NCBI RefSeq assembly: GCF_017743975.1 | Contig: NZ_JAGHRC010000002.1 | Location: 620,001-684,000 of the forward strand | Length of the DNA: 64,000 bases | Source of the DNA: Ruegeria sp. R14_0 | GTDB taxonomy: Bacteria > Pseudomonadota > Alphaproteobacteria > Rhodobacterales > Rhodobacteraceae | Reading direction: 5' to 3' | Part shown: one piece after another, positions 17,113 to 25,824 of the stretch | Layout of the letters: the number at the start of each line of letters is the position of its first letter | Numbering within the stretch: the stretch's first letter is position 1 | Made by a program: the position numbers and the translations under genes | Notes under the pieces: generated by a model | Databases searched by the model: none | What the model was told of the DNA's origin: nothing | What the model saw: only the letters and a program-made list of their open reading frames with translations

Positions 17113-18777
17113 CTAACGTCGCCCGACCTGTCGGCAGATCAGAATCACCGGCAAAAGCCCGACGGCAAGGATCACCAGAGACGGTACAGCAGCCCCCTCC
17201 AACCGCTCATCCGAGGCCAGACGATAGGCCTGAACCGCCAGAGTATCAAAGTTGAACGGGCGCATGATCAGGGTCGCAGGCAGCTCTTTCATCACGTCGA
17301 CAAAGACAATCAGCAATGCCGTCAGCAGCGACGGCGTCAGGATCGGCAGGTGGACCCGGCGTAAGGTGCCCAGCGGCGATTGGCCCAAAGACCGGGATGC
17401 CGCGTCCATATTGGCGTGCACGGTGCTTTGACCCCCCTCATATGCGCTGAGCGCGGCAGCCAGAAAGCGCACCATATAGGCCGCCACCAACAGCCATATC
17501 GACCCGGTGACCAGCAGCCCAGTTGAAACATCAAACGTCTCGCGCATCCACGCATCTAATGCGTTATCGAATCTGGCAAAGGGCACCATCAGTCCGACGG
17601 CAATTACGCCCCCCGGCACGGCATAGCCCAGCCGCGCCAGATATCCTGCGCTGGATGATCCGCGCCCTGGACGCAGGCGTTGGAAGAATCCCACGCAGAT
17701 CGCTGCACAGACGGTGACAACCGCCGCCACTCCGGCCAGTGTCAGTGAGTTCTGGATGAACCCAATATAGCGCCGCGACAACAGGTTCTGTTCCGAAGTC
17801 AGTCCCATTTGAATCAGGATGAAAACCGGCAGCAGGAACCCAAGCAGCACCGGAATGGCGCATAGGGTAAAGGCCGCGGCGGACTGCCAGCCCTTCAGTT
17901 GCGCCGACGGTAAAGAGGCATGGCTTTTGCCCGCCTGATAGTATTTCGCCTTTCCGCGCTGCATCCGCTCGACCACGGCCATGACCAGTGCGAACCCCAA
18001 CAGGCACAAGGCCAGTTGCGCAGCAGCGGCACGGTCTCCGATCGAGAACCAGCTGGTATAAATGCCGGTCGCAAAGGTCTGAACGCCAAAATAGGCCACT
18101 GTGCCGAAATCGGCGATGGTCTCCATGATCGCCAGCAAGACACCGCCCGCAATGGCCGGGCGCGCCATTGGCAGCGACACGTGCCAGAACGCCAGCCACG
18201 GGCTTTTGCCCAACGCACGCGCGGCCAGAAAGGCGGTGGCGCTTTGTTGCAGAAACGCGGCACGGGCCAGCAGATAGACATAGGGATACAGTACGAGGAT
18301 CAGCATCACCGCCGCGCCCTCGGTCGAGCGGATCTCGGGGAACCAATAGTCGCGCGGCCCCCAACCGGTCACCTGCCGCAGTGTGGTCTGTACAATCCCG
18401 GGATGGTCCAGAATGAATGTATAGGCGTAGGCCAGCACATAGGCCGGGAAAGCCAGAGGCAACACCAGCGCGATTTCCAGGAAGCGTACCCCCGGAAAAC
18501 GGGTCATCGTCACCAGCCACGCCGCACCCACACCGATTGAGAACGTGCCAGCAGCAACGAGAACCACCAAAATAACGGTCGTCAGCGCGTAGCCCGGCAA
18601 AACCGTCTCTAACAAATGCGAGACCGTATCTGTCCCACCTGTTACCGCCGCCAGAACAACGGCAACCATCGGCAACAGACAGGCGGCAGCAACCAAATAG
18701 GCCACAATGGCCACCAATCGGGTGCCCAGCACGCCGCGATTGCGCGTTCCGTGTTCTGAATAGTCGATTTCGGCCAT
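17113..18777 (-). CDS. Iron(III)-type ABC transporter permease (FbpB/AfuB-like)
   Basis: A 554-residue double-module permease with about 12 membrane segments. Two binding-protein-dependent permease loops are visible: ARALGKSPWLAFWHVSLPMA near residue 195 and ASRSLGQSPLGTLRRVHLPI near residue 480. This duplicated form is typical of ferric-iron (FbpB, FutB) permeases and close relatives. Neither a binding protein nor an ATPase is adjacent, so it must work with subunits encoded elsewhere. The ATG at 18777 follows the hairpin after the CoA-ligase-like gene. Metal specificity is inferred from family only. Confidence 0.8.
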   Translation of the reverse strand: MAEIDYSEHGTRNRGVLGTRLVAIVAYLVAAACLLPMVAVVLAAVTGGTDTVSHLLETVLPGYALTTVILVVLVAAGTFSIGVGAAWLVTMTRFPGVRFLEIALVLPLAFPAYVLAYAYTFILDHPGIVQTTLRQVTGWGPRDYWFPEIRSTEGAAVMLILVLYPYVYLLARAAFLQQSATAFLAARALGKSPWLAFWHVSLPMARPAIAGGVLLAIMETIADFGTVAYFGVQTFATGIYTSWFSIGDRAAAAQLALCLLGFALVMAVVERMQRGKAKYYQAGKSHASLPSAQLKGWQSAAAFTLCAIPVLLGFLLPVFILIQMGLTSEQNLLSRRYIGFIQNSLTLAGVAAVVTVCAAICVGFFQRLRPGRGSSSAGYLARLGYAVPGGVIAVGLMVPFARFDNALDAWMRETFDVSTGLLVTGSIWLLVAAYMVRFLAAALSAYEGGQSTVHANMDAASRSLGQSPLGTLRRVHLPILTPSLLTALLIVFVDVMKELPATLIMRPFNFDTLAVQAYRLASDERLEGAAVPSLVILAVGLLPVILICRQVGRR

Positions 18778-18862
18778 GGACCCGGGTTGTGACTGGCGTT
18801 GGCTATTGATCAGCCTTTAATCGACCAAAATGCTAAGAAACACCAGTCTGCGGGGGAACAAT

Positions 18863-18885
18863 TCTGCGGCACATACTGCCGCAGA
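18863..18885 (-). terminator. Hairpin after the CoA-ligase-like gene
   Basis: TCTGCGGCA (18863-18871) and TGCCGCAGA (18877-18885) form a perfect 9-bp stem with a 5-nt loop, 12 nt past the stop of the last LIV-operon gene. No strong T-run follows on the minus strand, so termination is probable rather than certain. Confidence 0.5.
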
Positions 18886-18897
18886 CGTGTTTTGCAC

Positions 18898-20115
18898 TCA
18901 TTCGTAGACCCTCTGATCCTCGATCACCAGCCCATCCTTGGGCAGCGATCCAGGAGCGACAACCTCGATAGCGCCTTTCAGCTTCAGAACCTCGGCCACG
19001 GATTTGGCATAGGCCATATCGTCCCCGCCCGCGCTTTCGATCTGAACGGTCATGGTGTCCATCTCGCCCTGACGGGCTGCGATGACGCGGGCTTTGACGA
19101 TCTCGTCGTGCTTGTCGACAAGGGCTGCCACCTGTTCCGGTCGCACGAACATGCCTTTGATCTTGGTGGTCTGGTCCGCACGGCCCATCCAGCCCTTGAT
19201 CCGCAGGTTGGTTCGACCGCAAGGGGAAACACCCGGCATGATCGCGGACAGGTCACCAGTGGCAAAGCGGATCAGCGGGTAATCAGGATTCAGAGAGGTT
19301 ACCACAACCTCACCCACGTCGCCGGGTGCCACTGGTGTTCCGGTGCCCGGAGTGACGATCTCGACGATGACGTGCTCATCAATGATCATCCCTTCCATCG
19401 CGGCGCTTTCATAGGCGATATTGCCCAGATCGGCCGTGGCATAGCATTGCAGGCAGGAAATACCCCGGTCGGCATAGTCCTGACGCAGGGACGGGAACAG
19501 AGCCCCGCCGCCGACAACGGCCTTTGTGAATTCAAGGGCCACGCCCATGTCATCAGCTTTGTCCAGAATGACTTTGAGGTAGTCCGGCGTGCCTGCGTAA
19601 GCGGTACAGCCAACATCCCGGGCCGCAGTCACCTGCAATTCGGTCTGTCCGGTACCCGCTGGCAACACGGCCGCGCCAACAGCCCGTGCGCCGTTTTCAA
19701 AAATCATCCCCGCTGGCGTCAGGTGATAGCCAAAGCAGTTCTGAACGATATCGCCCGGACCCACGCCCGCCGCATTCAGAAACCGCCCCATGCGCCACCA
19801 GTCGTGATCCGTGCTGCCCGGTTCGTAGATCGGACCGGGGGATTGGAACACATGATGAAAGTGACGCGCCGGCTTGACGGTGAACCCGCCAAACGGAGGG
19901 CGCGACGTCTGCGCCTTGGCCAGATCGGACTTTCGCAGAACCGGAAGTCTGACCAGATCGTCGGCCGAGGTCACGGCATCCGTATCCACATCGGCCAGAT
20001 GCGCGGCAAAACCCGGCGCGGACAGGGCGCGGCTGATCTGAGTGCGTATCGCCCGCGCCTGATCGGCGGCACGTTCATCGGCTGATCGGGTTTCGAGTGC
20101 GTCGTAATAGGTCAT
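18898..20115 (-). CDS. Phenylacetate-CoA-ligase-like AMP-dependent enzyme
   Basis: A 405-residue protein of the PaaK-like branch of adenylate-forming enzymes. C-terminal blocks fit the family: LIRFATGDLSAI, GWMGRADQTTKIKGMFV and RPEQVAALVDKH. The usual Ser/Thr/Gly-rich ATP loop (SSGTTGxP) is replaced by QSPGPIYEPG at residues 91-100, so ordinary adenylation cannot be assumed. ATG 20115 is chosen because GGAGG lies 8 nt before it; the frame extends upstream to 20196. It is the last gene of the LIV-type transporter operon, 19 nt after livF, which suggests a role on the imported acid. Confidence 0.75.
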   Translation of the reverse strand: MTYYDALETRSADERAADQARAIRTQISRALSAPGFAAHLADVDTDAVTSADDLVRLPVLRKSDLAKAQTSRPPFGGFTVKPARHFHHVFQSPGPIYEPGSTDHDWWRMGRFLNAAGVGPGDIVQNCFGYHLTPAGMIFENGARAVGAAVLPAGTGQTELQVTAARDVGCTAYAGTPDYLKVILDKADDMGVALEFTKAVVGGGALFPSLRQDYADRGISCLQCYATADLGNIAYESAAMEGMIIDEHVIVEIVTPGTGTPVAPGDVGEVVVTSLNPDYPLIRFATGDLSAIMPGVSPCGRTNLRIKGWMGRADQTTKIKGMFVRPEQVAALVDKHDEIVKARVIAARQGEMDTMTVQIESAGGDDMAYAKSVAEVLKLKGAIEVVAPGSLPKDGLVIEDQRVYE

Positions 20116-20134
20116 CGCCAGATCCTCCATTCCC

Positions 20135-20968
20135 TTACAGCCACCTCTTGCGGCGGCGGTAAGATCGCACGTCACGGAAACTTTTGCGGCCTTCATCGGA
20201 CATGCCCAGATAGAATTCTTTCACATCCGGGTTTTCGCGCAGGTCGGCGGCGGGACCGTCCATAACGACGCGCCCCGATTCCAGAATATAGCCGTAATGC
20301 GCAAACCTTAGAGCCACATTTGTGTTCTGTTCGGCCAGCAGGAAGGACACGCCCTCTTTCTCGTTCAGGTCCTTCACGATTCCGAAAATCTCTTCGACCA
20401 GCTGCGGCGCAAGACCCATCGAGGGTTCGTCCAGCAGGATCGTTTCGGGTCGCGACATCAGGGCCCGGCCCATCGCGACCATCTGTTGCTCACCGCCCGA
20501 GGTGTAACCCGCCTGCGACCGGCGGCGTTCCTTGAGGCGGGGGAAATAGGTATAAACCAGTTCAAGGTCCTGCTGAATGGCCGCCTTGCCATCCTTACGG
20601 GTATAGGCCCCGGTCAGCAGGTTTTCTTCAACGGTCAGGTGTTCGAAACAATGGCGGCCTTCCATCACCTGGATGACGCCCTTTTCAACCAGATCGGCGG
20701 GATCGCTTTCATGCACGCTTGTACCGCGATAAGTGATCGTCCCTTTGGTGACCTCGCCGCGTTCCGAGTGCAGCAGGTTGGAAACAGCCTTCAGCGTTGT
20801 CGTCTTGCCCGCGCCATTTCCACCCAACAGGGCCGTAATACCGCCCTTGGGTACGGTCAGGCTGACGCCTTTCAGAACGAGGATCACATGGTTGTAGATC
20901 ACCTCGATATTGTTGACTTCAAGCAGGGTTTCCGCCTGCACGTCAGTGGTTTGAGCCGCATCCAGCAT
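20135..20968 (-). CDS. livF: LIV-type ABC transporter ATP-binding protein LivF
   Basis: A 277-residue ATPase. Walker A GGNGAGKTT, signature SGGEQQMVAMGRAL and Walker B ILLDEPSMG are intact, and the segment VIQVMEGRHCFEHLTVEENL is typical of LivF. It powers import through LivH/LivM. The C-terminal tail after LGMSDEGRKSF is basic (RRRKRWL) and slightly longer than in E. coli LivF. It lies 70 nt after livJ, with a hairpin between. Confidence 0.93.
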   Translation of the reverse strand: MLDAAQTTDVQAETLLEVNNIEVIYNHVILVLKGVSLTVPKGGITALLGGNGAGKTTTLKAVSNLLHSERGEVTKGTITYRGTSVHESDPADLVEKGVIQVMEGRHCFEHLTVEENLLTGAYTRKDGKAAIQQDLELVYTYFPRLKERRRSQAGYTSGGEQQMVAMGRALMSRPETILLDEPSMGLAPQLVEEIFGIVKDLNEKEGVSFLLAEQNTNVALRFAHYGYILESGRVVMDGPAADLRENPDVKEFYLGMSDEGRKSFRDVRSYRRRKRWL

Positions 20969-20997
20969 CCGGGCATGTCCTCGTGCGTGTGTTTGGG

Positions 20998-21025
20998 TCG
21001 GGGCGGCAGCTGCCCGCCACCCCGA
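20998..21025 (-). terminator. Intra-operon hairpin between livJ and livF
   Basis: TCGGGG (20998-21003) and CCCCGA (21020-21025) close a GC-rich stem with inner pairing. Hairpins after a binding-protein gene often stabilise its mRNA or reduce downstream transcription, giving more binding protein than ATPase; that role is inference. Confidence 0.45.
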
Positions 21026-21038
21026 AAGTCAAAGCGCC

Positions 21039-22322
21039 TTAGTTGCAGCGCGTTTCGATGTTGTTTTCTGCCGCGTATGCAGCCGAGTCCTCGGCGATCA
21101 GGGCACCGATCACTTCGGCATCGGTCGGCTTAAAGTCCTGAACCGTGTTCCAAGTCTTGGCCGACGCATCCCACTGGACGACACCAACCAAACCTGGGCC
21201 ACCGTGGTTTTCACAGGTGACCGTGAACTCGGGGCCAAAGCCGCCCATACCAAGCGCATCCATTTTTGCGTTGGTCATTTCCAGAGCTTCCATACCGTCC
21301 CGCATCATCGCAGGGGTGATGTCGGCGACACCGTGGATCTCTTGTGCCGTCTTGATCGCCTCGGCAGCCAGCATCGCGGCATAAAGGCCCCGGTTGTACT
21401 GCACCGTGCCCAACTGATCCCCGGCACCCGCAGCTTTGCCTGCATCGACAACAAAGGTCTGCAGATCGCCATAGACCGGATAGTCCTTGCCCAGGCCGGT
21501 GAAGGTCAGAGCCTTGTATCCATTGGCCTTTTCGCCAGCAGGTTCGACGTCAAATTCGGCACCGGACCACCAGACACCGATGAAGTTTTCCATCGGGAAC
21601 CGGATGTTTGCAGCTTCTTGCACGGCGACCTGGTTCATGACGCCCCAGCCCCACATGATCACATAGTCAGGCTTGTCGCGGCGGATCTGCAGCCACTGGG
21701 ACTTTTGTTCCTGTCCCGGGTGATCCACCGGCAGCAATGCCAGCTCATACCCATACTTCTCGGCCAGGGTTTCCAGGGTGCGGATCGGCTCTTTGCCGTA
21801 GGCAGAGTTGTGATAGACCAGCGCGATTTTCTTGCCGCTCAAGTCGCCGCCATTCTGCTCGAGCAGATAGTTGATCGCGCCCGAGGCGCCGTTCCAGTAG
21901 TTCGCCGGGTAGTTGAATACGTGGCTGAACACCGTGCCATTTGCCGCCGAGGTACGGCCATAGCCCATCGTGTGCAGCGGGATGTTGTCCGCGGTCACTT
22001 TGGGGATCAGCTGATAGGTGATACCGGTGGACAGAGGCTGATACACCAGAGCGCCTTCGCCCTTGGTGGACTCATAGCACTCAACACCTTTTTCCGTATT
22101 GTATCCGGTTTCGCAGGACACAACGCGGATCGGTTCGCCGCCAACGCCGCCGTCGCGTTCGTTCAGCAGGGTGAAATAGTCGTTGTATCCGTCCGAAAAC
22201 GGGATACCGCCCGCAGCATATGGTCCGGTCCGATAGCTGAGATCCGGGATCACCAGATCCGCCATCGCCGGCCCTGCGGCCATCAGGGCGCTCAGCGCCA
22301 TGGTTGCCAGTGTCTTGTTCAT
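21039..22322 (-). CDS. livJ: ABC transporter substrate-binding protein (LivJ-like)
   Basis: A 427-residue periplasmic binding protein with a signal peptide (MNKTLATMALSALMAAGPAMA, cleavage near residue 21). The body is the leucine-binding-protein-like fold (YRTGPYAAGGIPFSDGYNDY, VYHNSAYGKEPIRTLETLAE). It is larger than E. coli LivJ and of the type found with CoA ligases in aromatic- or fatty-acid-linked clusters, so amino acid specificity is doubtful. ATG 22322 is preceded by GGGAGGAG 8 nt upstream. Ends 70 nt before livF. Confidence 0.9.
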   Translation of the reverse strand: MNKTLATMALSALMAAGPAMADLVIPDLSYRTGPYAAGGIPFSDGYNDYFTLLNERDGGVGGEPIRVVSCETGYNTEKGVECYESTKGEGALVYQPLSTGITYQLIPKVTADNIPLHTMGYGRTSAANGTVFSHVFNYPANYWNGASGAINYLLEQNGGDLSGKKIALVYHNSAYGKEPIRTLETLAEKYGYELALLPVDHPGQEQKSQWLQIRRDKPDYVIMWGWGVMNQVAVQEAANIRFPMENFIGVWWSGAEFDVEPAGEKANGYKALTFTGLGKDYPVYGDLQTFVVDAGKAAGAGDQLGTVQYNRGLYAAMLAAEAIKTAQEIHGVADITPAMMRDGMEALEMTNAKMDALGMGGFGPEFTVTCENHGGPGLVGVVQWDASAKTWNTVQDFKPTDAEVIGALIAEDSAAYAAENNIETRCN

Positions 22323-22396
22323 CGGGTGTCTCCTCCCTTGGTTAGTCCGATGTTGGGTTCGGGCTTGCGCCGCCCGTCTTATGATTGGGCCTACCC

Positions 22397-23473
22397 CTAG
22401 TGGGGGAACGGCCAGAGTCTGAGTTTCTCTTTCGCCACGCGCCACAGCTGCGCCAGACCATGTGGTTCCAGGATCAGGAACATGATGATCAGCGCGCCGA
22501 CGATCACCAGTTGCAGGTGTGCCACGATATCGGTGGGCCAGCCCAGGACATCGACGCCGACAACTTTCAGGACCACCGGCAGCAAAACAAGGAACGCCGC
22601 GCCTGCAAAGGACCCAAAAATAGACCCTAATCCGCCGATAATGATCATGAACAGCACCAGGAATGATTTCTGAATTCCGAACACTTCGCCAACTTCGACC
22701 GCACCAAGGTAGACTGCAAAGAACAGCGCGCCAGCGATGCCGATGAAGAATGAGCTAATGGCAAAGGCGCTCATCTTGGCCTTCAGCGGGTTCACCCCGA
22801 TAATCTCGGCCGCGATGTCCATATCGCGGATCGCCATCCAGGTGCGCCCGGTGGTGCCACGTGTCAGGTTGCGGGCAATGATGGCGCTGATGGTCAGGAA
22901 GATCAGGCAGAACAGATAGGTGGCCGAGGCCGAGGCGTTGGGACCGGTAATGATGATGCCGAACACGTCACGCTCGGGGGCGTTGATCTGACCCGAGGCC
23001 GAGTAGTTATAGAACCACGGAACCCGATTAAACAGCCAGACCAGAAAGAACTGCGCCGCCAGTGTGGCAACCGCCAGATAGAAGCCTTTGATCCGCAGGC
23101 TCGGCAGACCAAACAGCACTCCGACAATTGCGGTGATGCCTCCGGCAAGAAGGACATGGATGAACATGCTGACATCGGGAAAGGCCGTCATCAGCTTGTA
23201 ACAGGCATAAGCCCCCACAGCCATGAAGCCCCCGGTGCCCAGCGAGACCTGCCCGCAATAGCCAACAAGGATGTTCAAACCGATCGCGGCAATCGCGTAG
23301 ATCAGGAACGGCAACAACAGCGCGTTGGCCCAGTAGTCATTGATGATGAAGGGAATGATCCCAAACGCAACTGCCAGAACCACGTAATAGCGATACCGGT
23401 CGAACTTGATCGGGAAAGTCTGGCTGTCATCCACGTAAGAGACTTTGAAGTCTCCGGCCTCACGATAGAACAT
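22397..23473 (-). CDS. livM: LIV-type ABC transporter permease LivM
   Basis: A 358-residue permease with about 9-10 membrane segments and the family blocks GLNILVGYCGQVSLGTGGFM and IIGGLGSIFGSFAGAAFLVL. It forms the inner-membrane channel with LivH. It lies 3 nt after the small 85-residue membrane protein, so translation is probably coupled. Confidence 0.93.
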   Translation of the reverse strand: MFYREAGDFKVSYVDDSQTFPIKFDRYRYYVVLAVAFGIIPFIINDYWANALLLPFLIYAIAAIGLNILVGYCGQVSLGTGGFMAVGAYACYKLMTAFPDVSMFIHVLLAGGITAIVGVLFGLPSLRIKGFYLAVATLAAQFFLVWLFNRVPWFYNYSASGQINAPERDVFGIIITGPNASASATYLFCLIFLTISAIIARNLTRGTTGRTWMAIRDMDIAAEIIGVNPLKAKMSAFAISSFFIGIAGALFFAVYLGAVEVGEVFGIQKSFLVLFMIIIGGLGSIFGSFAGAAFLVLLPVVLKVVGVDVLGWPTDIVAHLQLVIVGALIIMFLILEPHGLAQLWRVAKEKLRLWPFPH

Positions 23474-23476
23474 GTC

Positions 23477-23734
23477 TTACTTTCCCCATTCTTCCTGCGC
23501 CCGGTTCCGGGCTGCGGCGTCCAGTTGATTGGACCCTTTGGCATATCCGCTCGCCTCTGAGGCGCGCACGAGTTTCAGGTAGGCCAGAATGCCCATGACC
23601 AATCCGGCAAAGGCCAGGATCGCGGCGATCGTCAGCTGGCTTGGGCTCAGATCGTCCGAAGTCAGGGCGATATACCCAAAAGCCCAGAACCCGGCCCACG
23701 AGATGACGTTGATGATGGCGATCAGCTTTTGCAT
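23477..23734 (-). CDS. Small membrane protein within the LIV operon
   Basis: An 85-residue protein with two predicted membrane segments (about residues 5-25 and 34-57) and a charged C-terminal tail (RASEASGYAKGSNQLDAAAR). It fits exactly between livH (2 nt) and livM (3 nt) on the same strand, which strongly supports a real gene. No known family recognised; perhaps an accessory subunit of the permease complex (inference). Confidence 0.7.
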   Translation of the reverse strand: MQKLIAIINVISWAGFWAFGYIALTSDDLSPSQLTIAAILAFAGLVMGILAYLKLVRASEASGYAKGSNQLDAAARNRAQEEWGK

Positions 23735-23736
23735 CG

Positions 23737-24723
23737 CTACACCCTCTCGATGATCTTCTCACCGAACAGACCTTGCGGTCGGAACACGAGGAAGATCAGC
23801 GCCAGCACATAGGCGAACCAGTTCTCGGTCGCGCCGCCGACCAGCGGGCCAATGGCGAATTCGAACAGTTTTTCGCCCACGCCGATGATCAGGCCACCCA
23901 CGATCGCTCCGGGGATCGAGGTGAACCCGCCCAGCATCAGCACCGGCAGCGCTTTGAGCGCGATCAGCGACAGTGAAAACTGCACGCCCGACTTGGTTCC
24001 CCACATGATCCCCGCGACCAGTGCCACAAACCCTGCGACCGACCACACCATGATCCAGATGAAGTTCAGAGAGATACCAACCGACAGCGCCGCCTGGTGA
24101 TCATCCGCCACGGCCCGCATCGCGCGGCCTTGTTTGGTGTACTGGCTGAACGCGACCAGCGCGGCCACCAGCAGGGCAGCGATGATTGTCGCCACGATGT
24201 CCAGATTGTCGATGAAGAAGCCGTAGCCAAAGATGTTGAACGTGCTTTCATCAATCCAAAGGTTGATGCCCTGCGGCAGACCCACATCCAGCGTCTTGAT
24301 CTCGGACCCCCACATCAGGTCTGCCACGCCTTCAAGGAAATAGGCCAGACCGATGGTCGCCATGAACAGAATGATCGGCTCTTGCCCGACCAGATGACGC
24401 ATGACGAACCGCTGCACGGCCCAGGCCAGCAGCACCATCACCGCCATCGTCAGGAGGATCGCCACAATGGCCGGGACGTTCCAGCCAAAGTAGTGGATAT
24501 GCGTCCCGAATATCGCGTTGATCAGATGCGAGAACGGCACCTGACCATTCATGATCCCCACCAGCGTCATCGCCGCGAACAACGCCATAACCCCCTGGGC
24601 ATAATTGAAAATTCCCGAAGCCTTGTAGATCAGCACAAAGCCCAGAGCCACCAGCGCATAGAGAACCCCGGCCATCAGACCGTTGAGGATAACCTCCATC
24701 GCAAAAACGAGTTGTTCAGGCAT
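23737..24723 (-). CDS. livH: LIV-type ABC transporter permease LivH
   Basis: A 328-residue permease with about 8 membrane segments. The N-terminus VILNGLMAGVLYALVALGFV and the block AVADDHQAALSVGISLNFI are typical of LivH. AGGGGG precedes the ATG. Gene order livG-livH-small protein-livM-livJ-livF supports a single complete importer. Confidence 0.93.
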   Translation of the reverse strand: MPEQLVFAMEVILNGLMAGVLYALVALGFVLIYKASGIFNYAQGVMALFAAMTLVGIMNGQVPFSHLINAIFGTHIHYFGWNVPAIVAILLTMAVMVLLAWAVQRFVMRHLVGQEPIILFMATIGLAYFLEGVADLMWGSEIKTLDVGLPQGINLWIDESTFNIFGYGFFIDNLDIVATIIAALLVAALVAFSQYTKQGRAMRAVADDHQAALSVGISLNFIWIMVWSVAGFVALVAGIMWGTKSGVQFSLSLIALKALPVLMLGGFTSIPGAIVGGLIIGVGEKLFEFAIGPLVGGATENWFAYVLALIFLVFRPQGLFGEKIIERV

Positions 24724-24752
24724 GTGTGCCCCCTCTCATGTCTGTCAGATGG

Positions 24753-25574
24753 TCAGTCATGGCTCACCCCCAGATAGGCATCGATGACTTCCTGATTGTT
24801 GCGCACCTCGTCCGGGGTGCCGTCGCCGATCTTGCGGCCATAATCCATCACGACCACGCGGTCGCTCAGGTCCATCACAACGCCCATGTCGTGTTCGATC
24901 AGGGCAATCGTGGTGCCGAATTCGTCATTCACGTCGAGGATAAAGCGGCTCATATCCTCTTTCTCTTCGACGTTCATGCCTGCCATCGGTTCATCCAGCA
25001 GCAGCAGCTTGGGCTCGGCCGCCAGCGCGCGCGCCAGTTCGACGCGTTTCTTCAGGCCATACGGCAGGCGGGACACCGGCGTCTTGCGGATGTGCTGGAT
25101 TTCAAGGAAATCGATGATCTTCTCGACCGCCTCGCGGTTTTCAACCTCTTCAGCCTCGGCTTTGCCCTTCCAAAAGGCCTGCTGAAAAATGTTTGTTTTC
25201 ATATAGTTCAACCGACCAGTCATCACGTTGTCCAAAACGCTCATGCCTTCGAACAAGGCGATGTTCTGGAACGTCCGGGCAATGCCCTGCCGCGCAACCT
25301 CATAGGGGCGCATCGGCGGGCGCTTTGCGCCATGAAACCAAACCTCGCCTTCTTGCGGGACATAAAACCCGGAAATCACGTTCAGCATCGAGGATTTACC
25401 GGCCCCGTTCGGCCCGATGATCGCCCGAATCTCACCTTCGCGAATATCGAACGAGATATCCTTGATCGCCACCACACCACCAAAGCGCAGGGTGATGTTC
25501 TTCATCTCCATCACCACGCCGCCGATTTTGCGGCCGTCCTCGGTGACATAACCTTCGGAATTATCCAGCATCAT
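24753..25574 (-). CDS. livG: LIV-type ABC transporter ATP-binding protein LivG
   Basis: A 273-residue ATPase with Walker A GPNGAGKSS, a signature block reading LPYGLKKRVELARALAAEP (the first Ser of LSGG-type motifs is changed, as in many LivG), and Walker B LLLLDEPMAG. The stretch IARTFQNIALFEGMSVLDNV is typical of LivG. Start may be 25574 or the adjacent ATG at 25571; either overlaps the 87-residue gene upstream by 11-14 nt. Partner of LivF. Confidence 0.92.
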   Translation of the reverse strand: MMLDNSEGYVTEDGRKIGGVVMEMKNITLRFGGVVAIKDISFDIREGEIRAIIGPNGAGKSSMLNVISGFYVPQEGEVWFHGAKRPPMRPYEVARQGIARTFQNIALFEGMSVLDNVMTGRLNYMKTNIFQQAFWKGKAEAEEVENREAVEKIIDFLEIQHIRKTPVSRLPYGLKKRVELARALAAEPKLLLLDEPMAGMNVEEKEDMSRFILDVNDEFGTTIALIEHDMGVVMDLSDRVVVMDYGRKIGDGTPDEVRNNQEVIDAYLGVSHD

Positions 25575-25824
25575 TCGCCCACTTCACAACACGATTCAGA
25601 AAAAGGCAGCTGAGAACACCCGCGCCGAGATACCCATAGATAGCACCGCCATCGAAAGCCTTCGCAGGATAAGCAACGGCGCACATAAAGCCGACGACCC
25701 CGCCAATAGCAACGCTGACAACATAGGAAAGGGTGCCTGAAACTCGCTCTGAAAAATAGACGACTGCTCCAGCGCCAATGCCCATCGACAACGCAACGAT
25801 CAATATTGGCAAAATGAAACTCAT
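25561..25824 (-). CDS. Small three-span membrane protein
   Basis: An 87-residue hydrophobic protein with three predicted membrane segments (about residues 3-24, 32-52, 59-78). Its ATG overlaps the stop of the AMP-dependent ligase (ATGA) and its end overlaps the start of livG, a typical coupled-operon arrangement that supports translation. No family recognised. Together with the 85-residue gene it makes two uncharacterised small membrane proteins in this importer operon. Confidence 0.6.
   Translation of the reverse strand: MSFILPILIVALSMGIGAGAVVYFSERVSGTLSYVVSVAIGGVVGFMCAVAYPAKAFDGGAIYGYLGAGVLSCLFLNRVVKWANDAG

Noticed and set aside
18799..20085. 428-codon frame antisense to the PaaK-like gene
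   Set aside because: The minus-strand gene has clear motifs and an SD; this frame is a coding shadow.
21204..22400. 398-codon frame antisense to livJ
   Set aside because: Shadow of a binding protein with an evident signal peptide; no recognisable domain.
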